Shown here: piece by piece, positions 35,850 to 44,260 of the stretch
Layout of the letters: every line of letters begins with the position of its first letter
Numbering within the stretch: position 1 is the first letter of the stretch
Assembly: GCA_002399235.1 (NCBI GenBank)
Contig: DHDH01000036.1
Location: forward strand, 1 to 64,000
DNA from: Firmicutes bacterium UBA4881
GTDB taxonomy: Bacteria > Bacillota > DTU065
DNA length: 64,000 nt
Direction of reading: 5' to 3'
Notes under the pieces: generated by a model
Databases searched by the model: none
Told to the model about the DNA's origin: nothing
Seen by the model: the letters and a program-made list of their open reading frames with translations, nothing else
Translations under genes and position numbers: made by a program

Positions 35850-36718
35850 GCTTCTTTCCTACCAGCAATAAAGCCCAACATATCAGCGAAATCTATTACG
35901 AAACGTAGCGGTAAAAAATAAAGGTTACGAGTTTTTTGGTAATCCCTAATTAATCGCGATCCCCAGAGTACTAAAGCTAATAAAAAACCCCAAGGATAGA
36001 TACATAATAACAGATATCTTGCAAAAATTAGGAGATAGTCTTTAAGCTGGATCAGTGCTTCGCCATCACCTAAAGCATAATGAAAGAATTGTTTGTAAAC
36101 TGCTTTTAAATCGGGTCTCGGTTGCCAGAAGACTATAGCTTGGGGAACAAAGATGAAAGAAAAGCCAGCTTTTTTCAATGCTAGATCAAAGGGAGTATCT
36201 TCATTGTGGGTTAAATCCTCAGGGTAACCACCAACCCTCTGCCAAGCTGATTTAGTAAATGCTACCGAACGACTTGAGGGCAGGAAAGATTCTGGATGTA
36301 CTGTTTTTAAAGAGGGGATAGTCATTGCTGCAATGGCTTTTTCCCACGGGGTGTTAACTAGAGGTTCATAAAACCCTGAGGCAACATCAGCACCATTTTG
36401 TAAAGCCTTATAAAGATATAATAGCCAGGAACTATCAGCAACACACCCAGCATCAGTAACAGCGATATATTTGGTTTTGGCAGCTGAGATAGCAGCGTTA
36501 CGTCCCTTAGAGCGATTGCCAGGGACATTGATAATCCTAACTAAAGGGTAAGACTTAGCTAGAGTTTCTAATATTTCCCAGGTACCATCGGTTGAACCTG
36601 CATCGGTAACAATAATTTCAGAAGGAAGGTAACTTTGCTTAAGGAGGCTAGTAATTAAAGCTTCAATAGAATCTTTTTCATTGTAGACTGTAACAATAAC
36701 TGTGATTTTATCAGACAA
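35816..36718 (-). CDS. family 2 glycosyltransferase
   Basis: The product has 300 residues. GT-A motifs are VTVYNEKDSIEAL, IIVTDAGSTDGT, SKGRNAAI and AVTDAGCV (in place of the usual DADD/DxD), then THNEDTPFDLALKKAG, the ED motif for acceptor activation. One or two C-terminal membrane helices lie around 235-260. Likely adds a sugar to a lipid-linked glycan. The start overlaps the end of the upstream GT4 gene by 8 nt. Confidence 0.85.
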   Translation of the reverse strand: MSDKITVIVTVYNEKDSIEALITSLLKQSYLPSEIIVTDAGSTDGTWEILETLAKSYPLVRIINVPGNRSKGRNAAISAAKTKYIAVTDAGCVADSSWLLYLYKALQNGADVASGFYEPLVNTPWEKAIAAMTIPSLKTVHPESFLPSSRSVAFTKSAWQRVGGYPEDLTHNEDTPFDLALKKAGFSFIFVPQAIVFWQPRPDLKAVYKQFFHYALGDGEALIQLKDYLLIFARYLLLCIYPWGFLLALVLWGSRLIRDYQKTRNLYFLPLRFVIDFADMLGFIAGRKEAWKKWRQKSLS

Positions 36719-37820
36719 GGCTCTGGTACACCTCCTCTAATTCTTTAGCAATAGTTGACCAAGAAAACCTTTCGACTCTTTTTAATCCGGCAGTAGCTAG
36801 TTTTTGGTAAAGCTCTTTATCCTGAATTAGTTCGATTTTTTCTACCAGGTCTGCTTCCGAATCAGGGTCGAAGAGGAGACCAGCGTCTCCCAAAACTTCT
36901 GGGAAGCCACCTGAGTTACTAGCTAAAACAGGTACTCCTGAGGCCATTGCTTCTAGAAGTACAATACCAAAAGCTTCATTTTTACTAGGTAAAACTAAAG
37001 TTTTAGCTTGATTTATCAAACTAACTATTTGGTTTCTACTTGGGCTAACAAAACTAACTCCTGTACTAGCAAGACCTTTTAAATAATCTAGGTAAGCTTT
37101 ATCAGGTGCGTACCCAGCAATGATCAAAGGTTGTTTATTAAGTAGTTTTTTATAAGCACCTAATAAAAAGTCAAGACGTTTTTCGGGTACAATTCTACCT
37201 ACAAAAAGGAGGTAGTTTTCTTTATTTAAATAGGGGTTAAATTCCTCTAAATTAACCCCATTAGGAATAACAATCACCTTTTTAAAATCAAATAGTTCTT
37301 GGTACATTTGAGCTTCTTTTGTAGTTATAGCAACTAAAGTAGTATAATTCATAATTTGTTTGAGACGTGTTTCCCAATAACGTAGGCGTTTTGTTTTTTG
37401 ATCATTTTTTCGTTTTGTATATAGCCTTTGTAAGTCAGCTGCACTATAGTGGCCAGTAACTACTAGTGGTTTATGGAAAAGTCGACAGTATAAGTAACTA
37501 AGTTCTAAATGTAGCGACGCCATTGAATGAACATGAATTAGATCAGGGTTACTTTTTACAAGCCCCCAGAATAAGCCGGGAAAATGGATGGGCTGTGAAA
37601 ATAACGTGGTCTTTTTGACAAACTTACTAGAGTATCGATAAGTAGGGATTTCGTCAGTAGCTAATTTCGGTAGGCTTGTTCCTTTAAGATCGTAAAAATT
37701 CGAGGTGTGAATCTCCACTTTATGACCATTGTTAATTAAAGTTCTACTTAGTTCTAACACATGTCTTTCAACACCGCCTAAAGCGGGAGCAGCTAAATAA
37801 CATACTTGGGCAATTCGCAA
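36711..37820 (-). CDS. family 4 glycosyltransferase, first gene of the operon
   Basis: The product has 369 residues and the GT-B fold. The acceptor loop is PALGGVERHVLELSRTL; the donor half has LLFVGRIVPEKRLDFLL, IIAGYAPDK and PSKNEAFGIVLLEAMASGVP, the last carrying the E-x7-E pair. A TTG start at 37820 is preferred because GAGGTG lies 5-6 nt upstream; a GTG at 37829 overlaps that SD. It heads a six-gene minus-strand operon (GT4, GT2, GT4, GT2, phosphoesterase, kinase) in which every junction overlaps. Confidence 0.85.
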   Translation of the reverse strand: MRIAQVCYLAAPALGGVERHVLELSRTLINNGHKVEIHTSNFYDLKGTSLPKLATDEIPTYRYSSKFVKKTTLFSQPIHFPGLFWGLVKSNPDLIHVHSMASLHLELSYLYCRLFHKPLVVTGHYSAADLQRLYTKRKNDQKTKRLRYWETRLKQIMNYTTLVAITTKEAQMYQELFDFKKVIVIPNGVNLEEFNPYLNKENYLLFVGRIVPEKRLDFLLGAYKKLLNKQPLIIAGYAPDKAYLDYLKGLASTGVSFVSPSRNQIVSLINQAKTLVLPSKNEAFGIVLLEAMASGVPVLASNSGGFPEVLGDAGLLFDPDSEADLVEKIELIQDKELYQKLATAGLKRVERFSWSTIAKELEEVYQSLV

Positions 37821-38053
37821 AGATAACACCTCACTTCAGAAATTGACAGCAACCCTTGTTAAGATTGTAGCATATTTTAAGCTGATCTTTTCTTTTTTGC
37901 CTAGGAGGTAGTTTTTAACCAGTAGAGTTAGCTATAAAAGGGAAAGATAGTTATAAGTAAACCAAGCCTAGGACCTAATTCACCAACTATCTAAAACTAG
38001 ACAATACCAAATCCTTAAAAGTAGGATTAAACTAAAGAAAGGAGAATCTTTTA

Positions 38054-38233
38054 ATGGTAGTCTGTGAATATGCTAGAGTAACAAGTGACAAGGATGGTAG
38101 AATAATTTACCGTTGTAATCTTTATAAATTTTTAATGGGTCTAGATTTAGACCAGTATTGCTCCGAGTGTTGTGATTACACTGTTTGGAGTGAGGAATAT
38201 AGTAGGGGGCTACAAAATGCGTCAATTGTATGA
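38054..38233 (+). CDS. 59-aa Cys-rich small protein overlapping murB
   Basis: An ATG preceded by AAAGGAG opens a 59-codon frame that ends 17 nt inside murB in another frame. The product has five Cys: one in VVCEYAR, one in YRCNLYKF and three in YCSECCDY. The spacing resembles small zinc-ribbon-like proteins common upstream of clostridial genes. Arrangement and SD support translation and coupling to murB. No function can be assigned; it may be a metal-binding regulator or a leader peptide. Confidence 0.55.
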   Translation: MVVCEYARVTSDKDGRIIYRCNLYKFLMGLDLDQYCSECCDYTVWSEEYSRGLQNASIV

Positions 38234-39122
38234 AATGCTGGTTCAGAAGTTATCCGGTAGTGTGTTGTGGAAAGAGCCAATGCAAAAACACACAACCTTT
38301 CGGATAGGCGGCCCAGCAGATATCATGATTCTTCCTAATTCAATAGAGGAATTGCATGAGATATTAGGAATTATTAGAGATGCAGATGTATCTTATATGG
38401 TAGTTGGTGCTGGTTCTAATCTTTTAGTAAGCGATAAAGGTATCAGGGGTGTTGTAATTAAAATTGGTCCAGCTTTTGCTGATATCTGTATTGAAGGAAA
38501 TAAACTAATTGCAGGTGCCGGCGCTACTCTTACAGCAGCTTCTCGCAGAGCTCAGGCAGCGAGTCTTTCTGGGTTAGAATTTGCTGTCGGGATCCCTGGT
38601 TCTGTAGGAGGAGCCATTATGATGAATGCTGGAGCTTATGGTGGGGAGATCTGCCAAGTTCTTGAGTCTGCAGAGGTAATGGACAGTTTAGGTAATATTA
38701 TTAACTACACAAATCAAGAGATGCATTTCGGGTATAGACACTCACGTCTAATGGAAGAAGAGTTGATTGCTCTTTCTGGTACATTTCTTTTAAAGCCAGA
38801 TGATCCAGAATTAATTTTAAGTCGTATGCAGGATATTACAGAAAGAAGACGTGAGAAACAACCTATTGACATGCCATGTGCGGGGTCAGTATTTAAACGT
38901 CCTCCTGATAATTATGTAGGACCTTTGGTGGAAAAAGCTGGATTAAAAGGATACAGAATCGGTGGAGCCGAAGTCTCTACCAAACACGCTGGTTTTATTG
39001 TTAATGTAGGAGGGGCTACCTGCAAAGATGTACTAGATCTCATTGGTTTTGTGCAAAGTACTATCAAGGATAAATATAATGTTATTTTAGAACCTGAAAT
39101 CAGAGTAGTTGGCGAAGTTTAA
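38217..39122 (+). CDS. murB: UDP-N-acetylenolpyruvoylglucosamine reductase
   Basis: The product has 301 residues from the ATG at 38217 (AGGGGG upstream). FAD-binding motifs are KHTTFRIGGPADI, MVVGAGSNLLVSD and GIPGSVGGAIMMNAGAYGGE. YRHSR carries the substrate Tyr and Arg, CAGSVFKRP the catalytic Ser, and LEPEIRVVGE the catalytic Glu. It is a type II (Bacillus-like, short) MurB and reduces UDP-GlcNAc-enolpyruvate to UDP-MurNAc in the cytoplasm. It follows and overlaps a small Cys-rich ORF. Confidence 0.96.
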   Translation: MRQLYEMLVQKLSGSVLWKEPMQKHTTFRIGGPADIMILPNSIEELHEILGIIRDADVSYMVVGAGSNLLVSDKGIRGVVIKIGPAFADICIEGNKLIAGAGATLTAASRRAQAASLSGLEFAVGIPGSVGGAIMMNAGAYGGEICQVLESAEVMDSLGNIINYTNQEMHFGYRHSRLMEEELIALSGTFLLKPDDPELILSRMQDITERRREKQPIDMPCAGSVFKRPPDNYVGPLVEKAGLKGYRIGGAEVSTKHAGFIVNVGGATCKDVLDLIGFVQSTIKDKYNVILEPEIRVVGEV

Positions 39123-39150
39123 GTCCTAAACCTGAGAGGTGTACTAAATT

Positions 39151-40497
39151 TTGAAAAAGTTTGATCTGAGAAAGTCGCTAAAAAAGATGCTTCCAGCACA
39201 GGTCTTAGCGATAGGTTATTTAGTCGTAATAATAATAGGTACCCTACTATTACATCTACCTATAGCTACTACAAAAGAAGGTAGTTTACCTTGGATTGAT
39301 TGTCTTTTTACAGCAACTTCAGCAACAGCGGTTACAGGTTTAATTGTGGAAAATACTAGCGAAGCCTTTACTGTTTTTGGTCAGGTTGTTATTATGCTTT
39401 TAATTCAATTTGGTGGTCTAGGCTTAATGACAATGTCCACATTAGTAGCTTTGATTATTGGCCGCCGTATAGGTATTAGGGAAAGAGTTGTTATGCAAAA
39501 AGAACTTGGCCAATTTACTTTATCAGGTCTTGTAAATGTAGTGCGCCGTATTTTGTTGATAACCTTTATTATCGAAGGTATGGGCATGTTAATTCTCTTT
39601 TTTCGATGGCAACCATTACTAGGTACCAGCAAAGCTCTTTACTATGGTATGTTTCACTCGGTATCTGCATTTTGTAATGCAGGCTTTGATCTCTTCGGTA
39701 ACAGTATGCAGAATTTTAGTCAAGACTTTATAACCTTGTTTGCCATCTCTTCCTTAATAATTTTAGGTGGCTTAGGCTTTGGAGTAATAACTGATATTGC
39801 TCATTTTCGTAAAAATCGTCGGCTTACCTTTCATAGTCAGATGGTAATTAGAGTTACGTTAGCCTTAATACTTATTGGCTGGGTGTTTATTTTCTTTACC
39901 GAATATAGTAATCCCCAGACTCTTGGTTCCTTAAGTTTGGGAGGTAAAGCAATATCTGCTTACTTTTCTAGTGTAACAACTAGAACTGCAGGGTTTGAGT
40001 GTGTACCTACTGGTCTTTTAAGAATCCCCACACTCTTTTTAACGATTGTTTTAATGTTTATTGGTGCTTCACCTGCCTCAACAGGTGGTGGTATTAAAAC
40101 CACTACTTTTGGTGTAGTAGCAGCTACAGCTTTTAATCTTATTAAAGGTAGAAGTGAAACAGAGGTATTAAAAAGACGAGTAGCTCAGGAAACGATCATT
40201 TCAGCAACTAGTATTATATTTTTAGCCATGATGCTCATTTTTGCTGATACTATTATCCTCAATTTTGCTGATCCTGATAAAGGCTTTTTACCTACATTTT
40301 TTGAGGTGGTATCAGCCTTTGGTACAGTGGGACTATCTACCGGTATTACTCCAGAACTTAGCTGGGTCTCTAAGCTCATGTTAATTATAACGATGTATGC
40401 TGGTAGGGTAGGACCAATGACTGTTGCTACTGCTTTAAGTAGTAAGGTAGCTAGTAAAACATACCGCTATGCAGAAGAAAAGATACTTGTAGGTTAG
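39151..40497 (+). CDS. ktrB: KtrB/TrkH-type K+ transport membrane subunit
   Basis: The product has 448 residues with four M1-P-M2 repeats. The filter segments are SATAVTGL, SAFCNAGFD, TTRTAGFE and FGTVGLSTG, each with the conserved Gly. TTG start, SD GAGGTG. KtrB needs a cytoplasmic RCK subunit (KtrA), which is not encoded next to it; the next gene is glutaredoxin-like. The Ktr system normally imports K+ using Na+ as a cofactor. Confidence 0.93.
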   Translation: MKKFDLRKSLKKMLPAQVLAIGYLVVIIIGTLLLHLPIATTKEGSLPWIDCLFTATSATAVTGLIVENTSEAFTVFGQVVIMLLIQFGGLGLMTMSTLVALIIGRRIGIRERVVMQKELGQFTLSGLVNVVRRILLITFIIEGMGMLILFFRWQPLLGTSKALYYGMFHSVSAFCNAGFDLFGNSMQNFSQDFITLFAISSLIILGGLGFGVITDIAHFRKNRRLTFHSQMVIRVTLALILIGWVFIFFTEYSNPQTLGSLSLGGKAISAYFSSVTTRTAGFECVPTGLLRIPTLFLTIVLMFIGASPASTGGGIKTTTFGVVAATAFNLIKGRSETEVLKRRVAQETIISATSIIFLAMMLIFADTIILNFADPDKGFLPTFFEVVSAFGTVGLSTGITPELSWVSKLMLIITMYAGRVGPMTVATALSSKVASKTYRYAEEKILVG

Positions 40498-40551
40498 GTC
40501 AAATAGTGTTTATATGGCATAAAGTACTCTCATGACAGGGAGGAATACTTT

Positions 40552-40791
40552 GTGCTAATCTTATACTGTGCTTGTTGGTGTCCAAAATGTTTGTGGGTAG
40601 AGGACAACCTAAGAGATATTGGTGTAGCATATAAATTAGTTCGAGTAGAAAGAGAACCCAAAGATCGCAAAGCACTACTGCGGGATACCGGTCAAAGAGG
40701 AATACCTGCTTTAGTTGATGGGGATAAAGTTTTTTTAGATGAATGGGATATAGTTAGGTATGCCAAGGAAGTTGCCGCGCGGCAAATGTAA
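40552..40791 (+). CDS. glutaredoxin-like protein
   Basis: The product has 79 residues (GTG start, AGGGAGGA upstream). It has a thioredoxin fold with the CxxC motif in CWCPKCLW, a cis-Pro in GIPALV and the glutathione-site segment FLDEWDIVRY. Electrons may come from glutathione, thioredoxin reductase or another low-molecular-weight thiol. Follows ktrB by 54 nt and is ended by a strong terminator. Confidence 0.85.
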   Translation: MLILYCACWCPKCLWVEDNLRDIGVAYKLVRVEREPKDRKALLRDTGQRGIPALVDGDKVFLDEWDIVRYAKEVAARQM

Positions 40792-40824
40792 AAACCTGGC
40801 AGGGGCAGCTCTGCCAGGTTTTCC
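40792..40824 (+). terminator. intrinsic terminator
   Basis: AACCTGGCAG-loop-CTGCCAGGTT followed by TTCC; strong stem, short T-run. Confidence 0.8.
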
Positions 40825-40897
40825 AGGCCAAGGTTGCGGTTAGGCCTTTGCAATATATCTTCAACGTTTCGAACTAGATGTAGGCAAGTGGAATAAG

Positions 40898-40931
40898 AAG
40901 GAGGGAAGGCACATACTGTGCCAGTCTTATG
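40898..40931 (+). promoter_or_regulatory. SD-hairpin-start initiation region of mreB
   Basis: AAGGAGG (40898-40904) is 24 nt from the ATG at 40929, too far for normal initiation. There is no in-frame start in between. GGCAC-atact-GTGCC (40908-40922) lies in the spacer; folding it leaves 9 nt, an ideal distance. Confidence 0.65.
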
Positions 40932-41945
40932 AAATTTGGTAGAGACATCGGCATAGATCTGGGTACAGCTAATACGCTGGTCTGCCGCAAAGGAGAAATA
41001 ATTCTCAATGAGCCGTCAGTTGTAGCTATTCGTAAGGATACCAAAGAGATCTTAGCAGTTGGTCAAGAAGCGAAAGCTATGATAGGTAGAACTCCAGGTG
41101 ACATAATAGCTGTTCAACCCCTACAAGATGGTGTTATTGCTGATTATGAAGTTACAGAAAAGATGTTGGATTATTTTATTAGAAAATGTGTAAAAGTTTC
41201 TCTTTTTAATTTCAAGCCCCGTTTGGTAGTAGGAATTCCTCGGGGAGCAACCTCAGTAGAACGTAGAGCTGTTGAAGAAGCAGCTTTTAAAGCAGGAGCT
41301 CGCGAGGTTTACTTAGTGGAAGAGCCTATGGCTGCAGCAATAGGCGCAGGTATTCCTGTAGAAGAACCTACAGGCCATATGGTAGTCGATATTGGTGGCG
41401 GTACAACAGAGATCGCTGTAACTTCACTAGGTGGTATTGTAGCTGGACGTTCTATTCGCGTGGCTGGTAATGCGATGGACAAGGCTATTATTATGTACCT
41501 AAGAAGAACCTACAGTATTGTTATTGGTGAGCGAACTGCTGAAGAAATAAAAATTAAGATAGGCTGTGCTTTCCCTGAAAAAGAAGAAGAAATGGAAGTT
41601 AGGGGCAGAAACCTAGTTACAGGCCTACCAGTAAACTTAATTGTCCATACTAGTGAGATTCACGAGGCTATCTCAGAGCCACTTTCAGAGATTATTCGTG
41701 CTGTTCGTTCCACTTTAGAAGAAACTAAGCCAGAAGTTGCCTCAGATATCTACGAAAATGGTGTTATATTAACTGGTGGTGGTGGCCAAATCAAAAACAT
41801 AGATAAACTGCTAAAACATGAGACCAACCTGCCAGTGTTTATTGCTGAAGATCCACTTTTCTCAGTTGCTAAAGGTACTGCACTAGTACTTGAACACCGT
41901 GAGATACTGAGAAACATTAAATCACGCAAGTCTACACGCCGTTAG
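40929..41945 (+). CDS. mreB: rod-shape actin homologue MreB
   Basis: The product has 338 residues. The actin-like phosphate-1 motif is DIGIDLGTANTLV, followed by LVEEPMAAAIGAG, the phosphate-2 region VVDIGGGTTEIAVTSLGG and LTGGGGQIKNIDKLL. Typical length and start (MKFGRDIGIDLG). MreB filaments under the membrane direct elongation synthesis of the wall, and with the class A PBP and MurB here indicate a rod-shaped walled cell. mreC/mreD do not follow; a terminator does. The SD is separated from the start by a hairpin. Confidence 0.95.
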   Translation: MKFGRDIGIDLGTANTLVCRKGEIILNEPSVVAIRKDTKEILAVGQEAKAMIGRTPGDIIAVQPLQDGVIADYEVTEKMLDYFIRKCVKVSLFNFKPRLVVGIPRGATSVERRAVEEAAFKAGAREVYLVEEPMAAAIGAGIPVEEPTGHMVVDIGGGTTEIAVTSLGGIVAGRSIRVAGNAMDKAIIMYLRRTYSIVIGERTAEEIKIKIGCAFPEKEEEMEVRGRNLVTGLPVNLIVHTSEIHEAISEPLSEIIRAVRSTLEETKPEVASDIYENGVILTGGGGQIKNIDKLLKHETNLPVFIAEDPLFSVAKGTALVLEHREILRNIKSRKSTRR

Positions 41946-41970
41946 GGAGCCTCTTGGGCTCCTTTTTCCC
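41945..41970 (+). terminator. intrinsic terminator
   Basis: GGAGCC-tctt-GGGCTCC followed by TTTTT, right after the mreB stop. Confidence 0.85.
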
Positions 41971-41991
41971 CTGAAAAGGAGTGAGTTATTT

Positions 41992-44124
41992 ATGGATATT
42001 TTACGGATGGTAGCTGAAGAATTGGGTATTCGCCAAGAACAGGTTGAAGCTACAGTTAGTTTACTCGACGAAGGTGCGACTATCCCTTTTATAGCCCGTT
42101 ATCGTAAGGAAAAAACAGGATCTCTAGACGAAACTGTAATTAGAAATATCTCAGAAAGAGTTACCTATCTTCGTTCTCTAGAAGCAAGAAAAGAAGAAGT
42201 TATCCGTCTAATTGGCGAAAAACTTACACCAGAGATTGAATTAGCTATCAAACAAGCTACTACTTTACAAGCTGTGGAAGATATTTATCTCCCCTATAGA
42301 CCTAAACGCCGAACACGAGCAACCATTGCTAAAGAAAAAGGGCTAGAACCTCTAGCTCTCTCGATCATCGAACAAAAAGAAGACCCGGCTTTATTAGCTA
42401 ATAACTTTATTACCGAAGAAGTACCAACTACTGACGAGGCTCTAAGTGGAGCTCGCGATATTGTCGCAGAGATGGTCTCTGAAGATTTTAAAACCAGGGA
42501 ATGGATGCGTCGTATTACGAGAAGAAGCAGTAATCTTGAAGTTAGCGTAGTTGCTGATAAAGAAAATGAGGAAGCTGCCAAAACCTATCAGAACTATTTC
42601 CAGTTTAAATCACCATTAAAAAATGTCGCTCCACACCAGATCTTAGCTATTAATCGGGGCGAAAAAGAAGGCTTTCTTACTGTTAAGATCACAGTTGATG
42701 TCGATAATATTCTACAATCATTAAAAGCACTTTGGCTCAAAAAAGGAGCAGCCTTTACTACTGAGTTAGAAACAGCCTTAGCAGATAGTTACTCTAGACT
42801 ACTAGCGCCAGCTATTGAAAGAGATCTGCGTAGAGAGATGACTGAAGGCGGGGATAAACAGGCTATTAGCGTTTTCCAAGAGAATCTTCGTAATCTACTG
42901 TTACAAGCGCCTGTAAGAGAACGTGTAGTAATTGGCTTAGACCCAGGTTATAGAACTGGAACTAAAGTTGCGGTAGTTAATACATCAGGGGATCTTTTAG
43001 CTACAGATGTAATATATCCCCATGTACCACAAAATCGCTTTGAAGAAGCCAAGACAACCTTGAAAAGACTAATTACTAAACATAAGGTTGATCTAATTGC
43101 TATAGGCAATGGCACTGCCTCAAGAGAAACTGAAGCTTTAGCAGCAGAGATTGCCAAAGAAACAGATGTAGCCTTTGTCATAGTAAGTGAAGCTGGCGCT
43201 TCAGTGTACTCGGCATCAACAATTGCTAAAGAGGAATTTCCTGATTTAGATGTTTCGATCAGGGGCGCAATTTCTATTGCCAGAAGAATTCAAGATCCCT
43301 TAGCAGAACTAGTTAAAATTGATCCAAAGAGCATTGGTGTTGGTCAATATCAACATGATGTAAACCAGAAAGAACTTTCAAGTGCTTTGGATTATGTAGT
43401 AGAAAGTGCAGTTAACCATGTTGGTGTAGAATTAAATACTGCTTCGTGGACACTCTTACAGTATGTTAGTGGTATTAATAAAACTTTAGCCCAAAGGATT
43501 ATCTCTTTCCGCCAAGAAAACGGTAAGTTTTCTTCCCGAAAAGAACTTTTAAAGATTAAGGGGATTGGTGCTAAAACCTACGAACAATCTGCTGGTTTCT
43601 TGCGCATAGCTAGTGGCCAAAATGTACTAGATAATACAGCAGTTCACCCAGAGTCATATCCACTAGCAGAAAAGATAGTTTCTCATCTAGGTTTTAAGCT
43701 AAGTCAAGTTGGTACTCCTGAGTTACAAAGTAAACTTGGCGAAGTTAAAGCTGAAGAGTTAGCTCAAACCTTTGATGCTGGTTTGCCAACTGTCACAGAT
43801 ATTTTAAGTTCATTAAGCAAACCTGGTCGAGATCCGAGAGAGGATCTACCTGGACCAGTGTTTAGACAAGACGTCTTAAAATTTGAAGACCTAAAAACAG
43901 GCCAAGTGTTAACAGGTACTGTCCGCAATGTGGTTGATTTCGGTGCTTTTGTGGATATTGGTGTGAAACGCGATGGCTTGATTCACGTTTCTCAGTTACC
44001 TCAAGGAACTAAACTACATCCTATGAGACAGATTGCTGTAGGTGAGGTAGTTGAAGTAGAAGTTATTGAGATCGATAAAGATAGACAAAGAATTGGTCTC
44101 AAACTACTGAGAAAGCTACAATAA
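41992..44124 (+). CDS. tex: Tex-family RNA-binding transcription accessory protein
   Basis: The product has 710 residues, matching bacterial Tex. An N-terminal helical domain carries FIARYRKEKTGSLDE and VEDIYLPYRPKRRTRA. A YqgF-like RNase H fold carries GLDPGYRTGTKVAVV and GNGTASRETE, followed by helix-hairpin-helix motifs (KFSSRKELLKIKGIG) and a C-terminal S1 domain (TGTVRNVVDFGAFVDIGV). It acts in transcription or RNA metabolism; the YqgF domain is usually inactive in Tex. SD AAGGAGTGAG. Confidence 0.95.
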   Translation: MDILRMVAEELGIRQEQVEATVSLLDEGATIPFIARYRKEKTGSLDETVIRNISERVTYLRSLEARKEEVIRLIGEKLTPEIELAIKQATTLQAVEDIYLPYRPKRRTRATIAKEKGLEPLALSIIEQKEDPALLANNFITEEVPTTDEALSGARDIVAEMVSEDFKTREWMRRITRRSSNLEVSVVADKENEEAAKTYQNYFQFKSPLKNVAPHQILAINRGEKEGFLTVKITVDVDNILQSLKALWLKKGAAFTTELETALADSYSRLLAPAIERDLRREMTEGGDKQAISVFQENLRNLLLQAPVRERVVIGLDPGYRTGTKVAVVNTSGDLLATDVIYPHVPQNRFEEAKTTLKRLITKHKVDLIAIGNGTASRETEALAAEIAKETDVAFVIVSEAGASVYSASTIAKEEFPDLDVSIRGAISIARRIQDPLAELVKIDPKSIGVGQYQHDVNQKELSSALDYVVESAVNHVGVELNTASWTLLQYVSGINKTLAQRIISFRQENGKFSSRKELLKIKGIGAKTYEQSAGFLRIASGQNVLDNTAVHPESYPLAEKIVSHLGFKLSQVGTPELQSKLGEVKAEELAQTFDAGLPTVTDILSSLSKPGRDPREDLPGPVFRQDVLKFEDLKTGQVLTGTVRNVVDFGAFVDIGVKRDGLIHVSQLPQGTKLHPMRQIAVGEVVEVEVIEIDKDRQRIGLKLLRKLQ

Positions 44125-44202
44125 CAACTAGCATTAAGTGGAAAAAACAACTTAATTAGTTGCAGTTCAAGCTAGAGTTAGATAAAATGTATACAAAAGA
44201 TG

Positions 44203-44227
44203 AAGCGGCGTAACTCGCCGCTTTTAT
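44203..44227 (+). terminator. intrinsic terminator
   Basis: AAGCGGCG-taact-CGCCGCTT followed by TTATA. Confidence 0.85.
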
Positions 44228-44260
44228 ACATAGTAAATGAGTTTATTGGAGGAGAAAGTT

